This document shows positions 51,082-51,102 of a DNA stretch of 51,102 bases, one piece after another; the stretch's first letter is position 1, and every line of letters begins with the position of its first letter. The position numbers and the translations under genes are program-made. The notes below the pieces were generated by a model, which made no database searches, was not told the origin of the DNA, and was given only the letters and a program-made list of their open reading frames with translations. The DNA lies in NCBI GenBank assembly GCA_964601505.1, contig CAZRNR010000008.1, positions 1 to 51,102 on the forward strand, in the 5' to 3' direction. This stretch comes from DRWZ01 sp964601505 (GTDB lineage: Bacteria > Calescibacteriota > Calescibacteriia > Calescibacteriales > Calescibacteriaceae).

Positions 51082-51102
51082 TTATTTGCTGCTTTCATAG
51101 TT

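Noticed and set aside
1..51102. CRISPR array, prophage, integrase or attachment sites
   Set aside because: No regularly spaced repeats, phage genes, recombinases or tRNA-edge duplications were seen.

Overview
The window is AT-rich bacterial chromosome carrying mainly housekeeping, cell-envelope and respiratory genes. A diderm cell is indicated by an outer-membrane barrel protein, LptF/LptG-like permeases, an MlaF-type ATPase and many c-type cytochromes. The gene mix (sigma-54 activator, ThyX, GH15-like hydrolase, thiolase-DUF35 fusion, NrfD-type respiratory complexes) suits a deep-branching or deltaproteobacterium-like anaerobe or microaerophile, perhaps thermophilic. No rRNA is present, so I make no firm lineage claim. 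No phage, CRISPR array, intact transposase or integrase was seen.

Layout. 1-13.9 kb: YraN, a CgeB-like glycosyltransferase, alanine racemase, a NifA-like sigma-54 activator, ProB, FolK, an alpha/beta hydrolase, the NAD(P)HX repair enzyme, BirA, a slipin, tRNA-Lys(UUU), a SPOR protein and a short LptF/G-like protein. 13.9-24.2 kb: M50 protease, MlaF ATPase, a secreted GH15-like hydrolase, topoisomerase I, ThyX with an extra zinc ribbon, an SDR, an OsmC-like protein, L20 and a Gfo/Idh oxidoreductase. 24.2-36.6 kb: four glycosyltransferase or glycan-assembly genes, a thiolase-fold/DUF35 fusion, an unknown lipoprotein, threonine synthase overlapping a cysteine-synthase-like gene, a PilP/GspC-like pair, a second LptF/G-like protein and PurN.

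36.6-51.1 kb is a respiratory region and the most interesting part. A minus-strand five-gene operon (monoheme cytochrome, pentaheme cytochrome, MopB protein without an obvious Mo-ligating Cys, four-cluster ferredoxin, NrfD) resembles Qrc or a split alternative complex III, so it probably exchanges electrons between quinones and periplasmic cytochromes. After a large GT-C-like gene, a plus-strand operon encodes a catalytic-looking molybdopterin oxidoreductase, its ferredoxin subunit, a TorD-like chaperone, a triheme cytochrome, an outer-membrane barrel protein and a cytochrome lipoprotein. Its promoter is a near-perfect sigma-54 -24/-12 element. A 35-36 bp palindrome lies upstream of both operons, which suggests common control and a single chain from quinol through periplasmic hemes to a terminal molybdoenzyme of unknown substrate. 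Each subunit of that enzyme lacks one cluster-ligating Cys.

Several single genes have a -10-like box within 9-21 nt of the ATG and no Shine-Dalgarno, while operon-internal genes have strong GGAGG sites. Intergenic stretches of 300-500 bp are common. Two hold 120-129 bp elements with IS6-like terminal inverted repeats, and one holds a decayed fragment of the neighbouring yraN gene.
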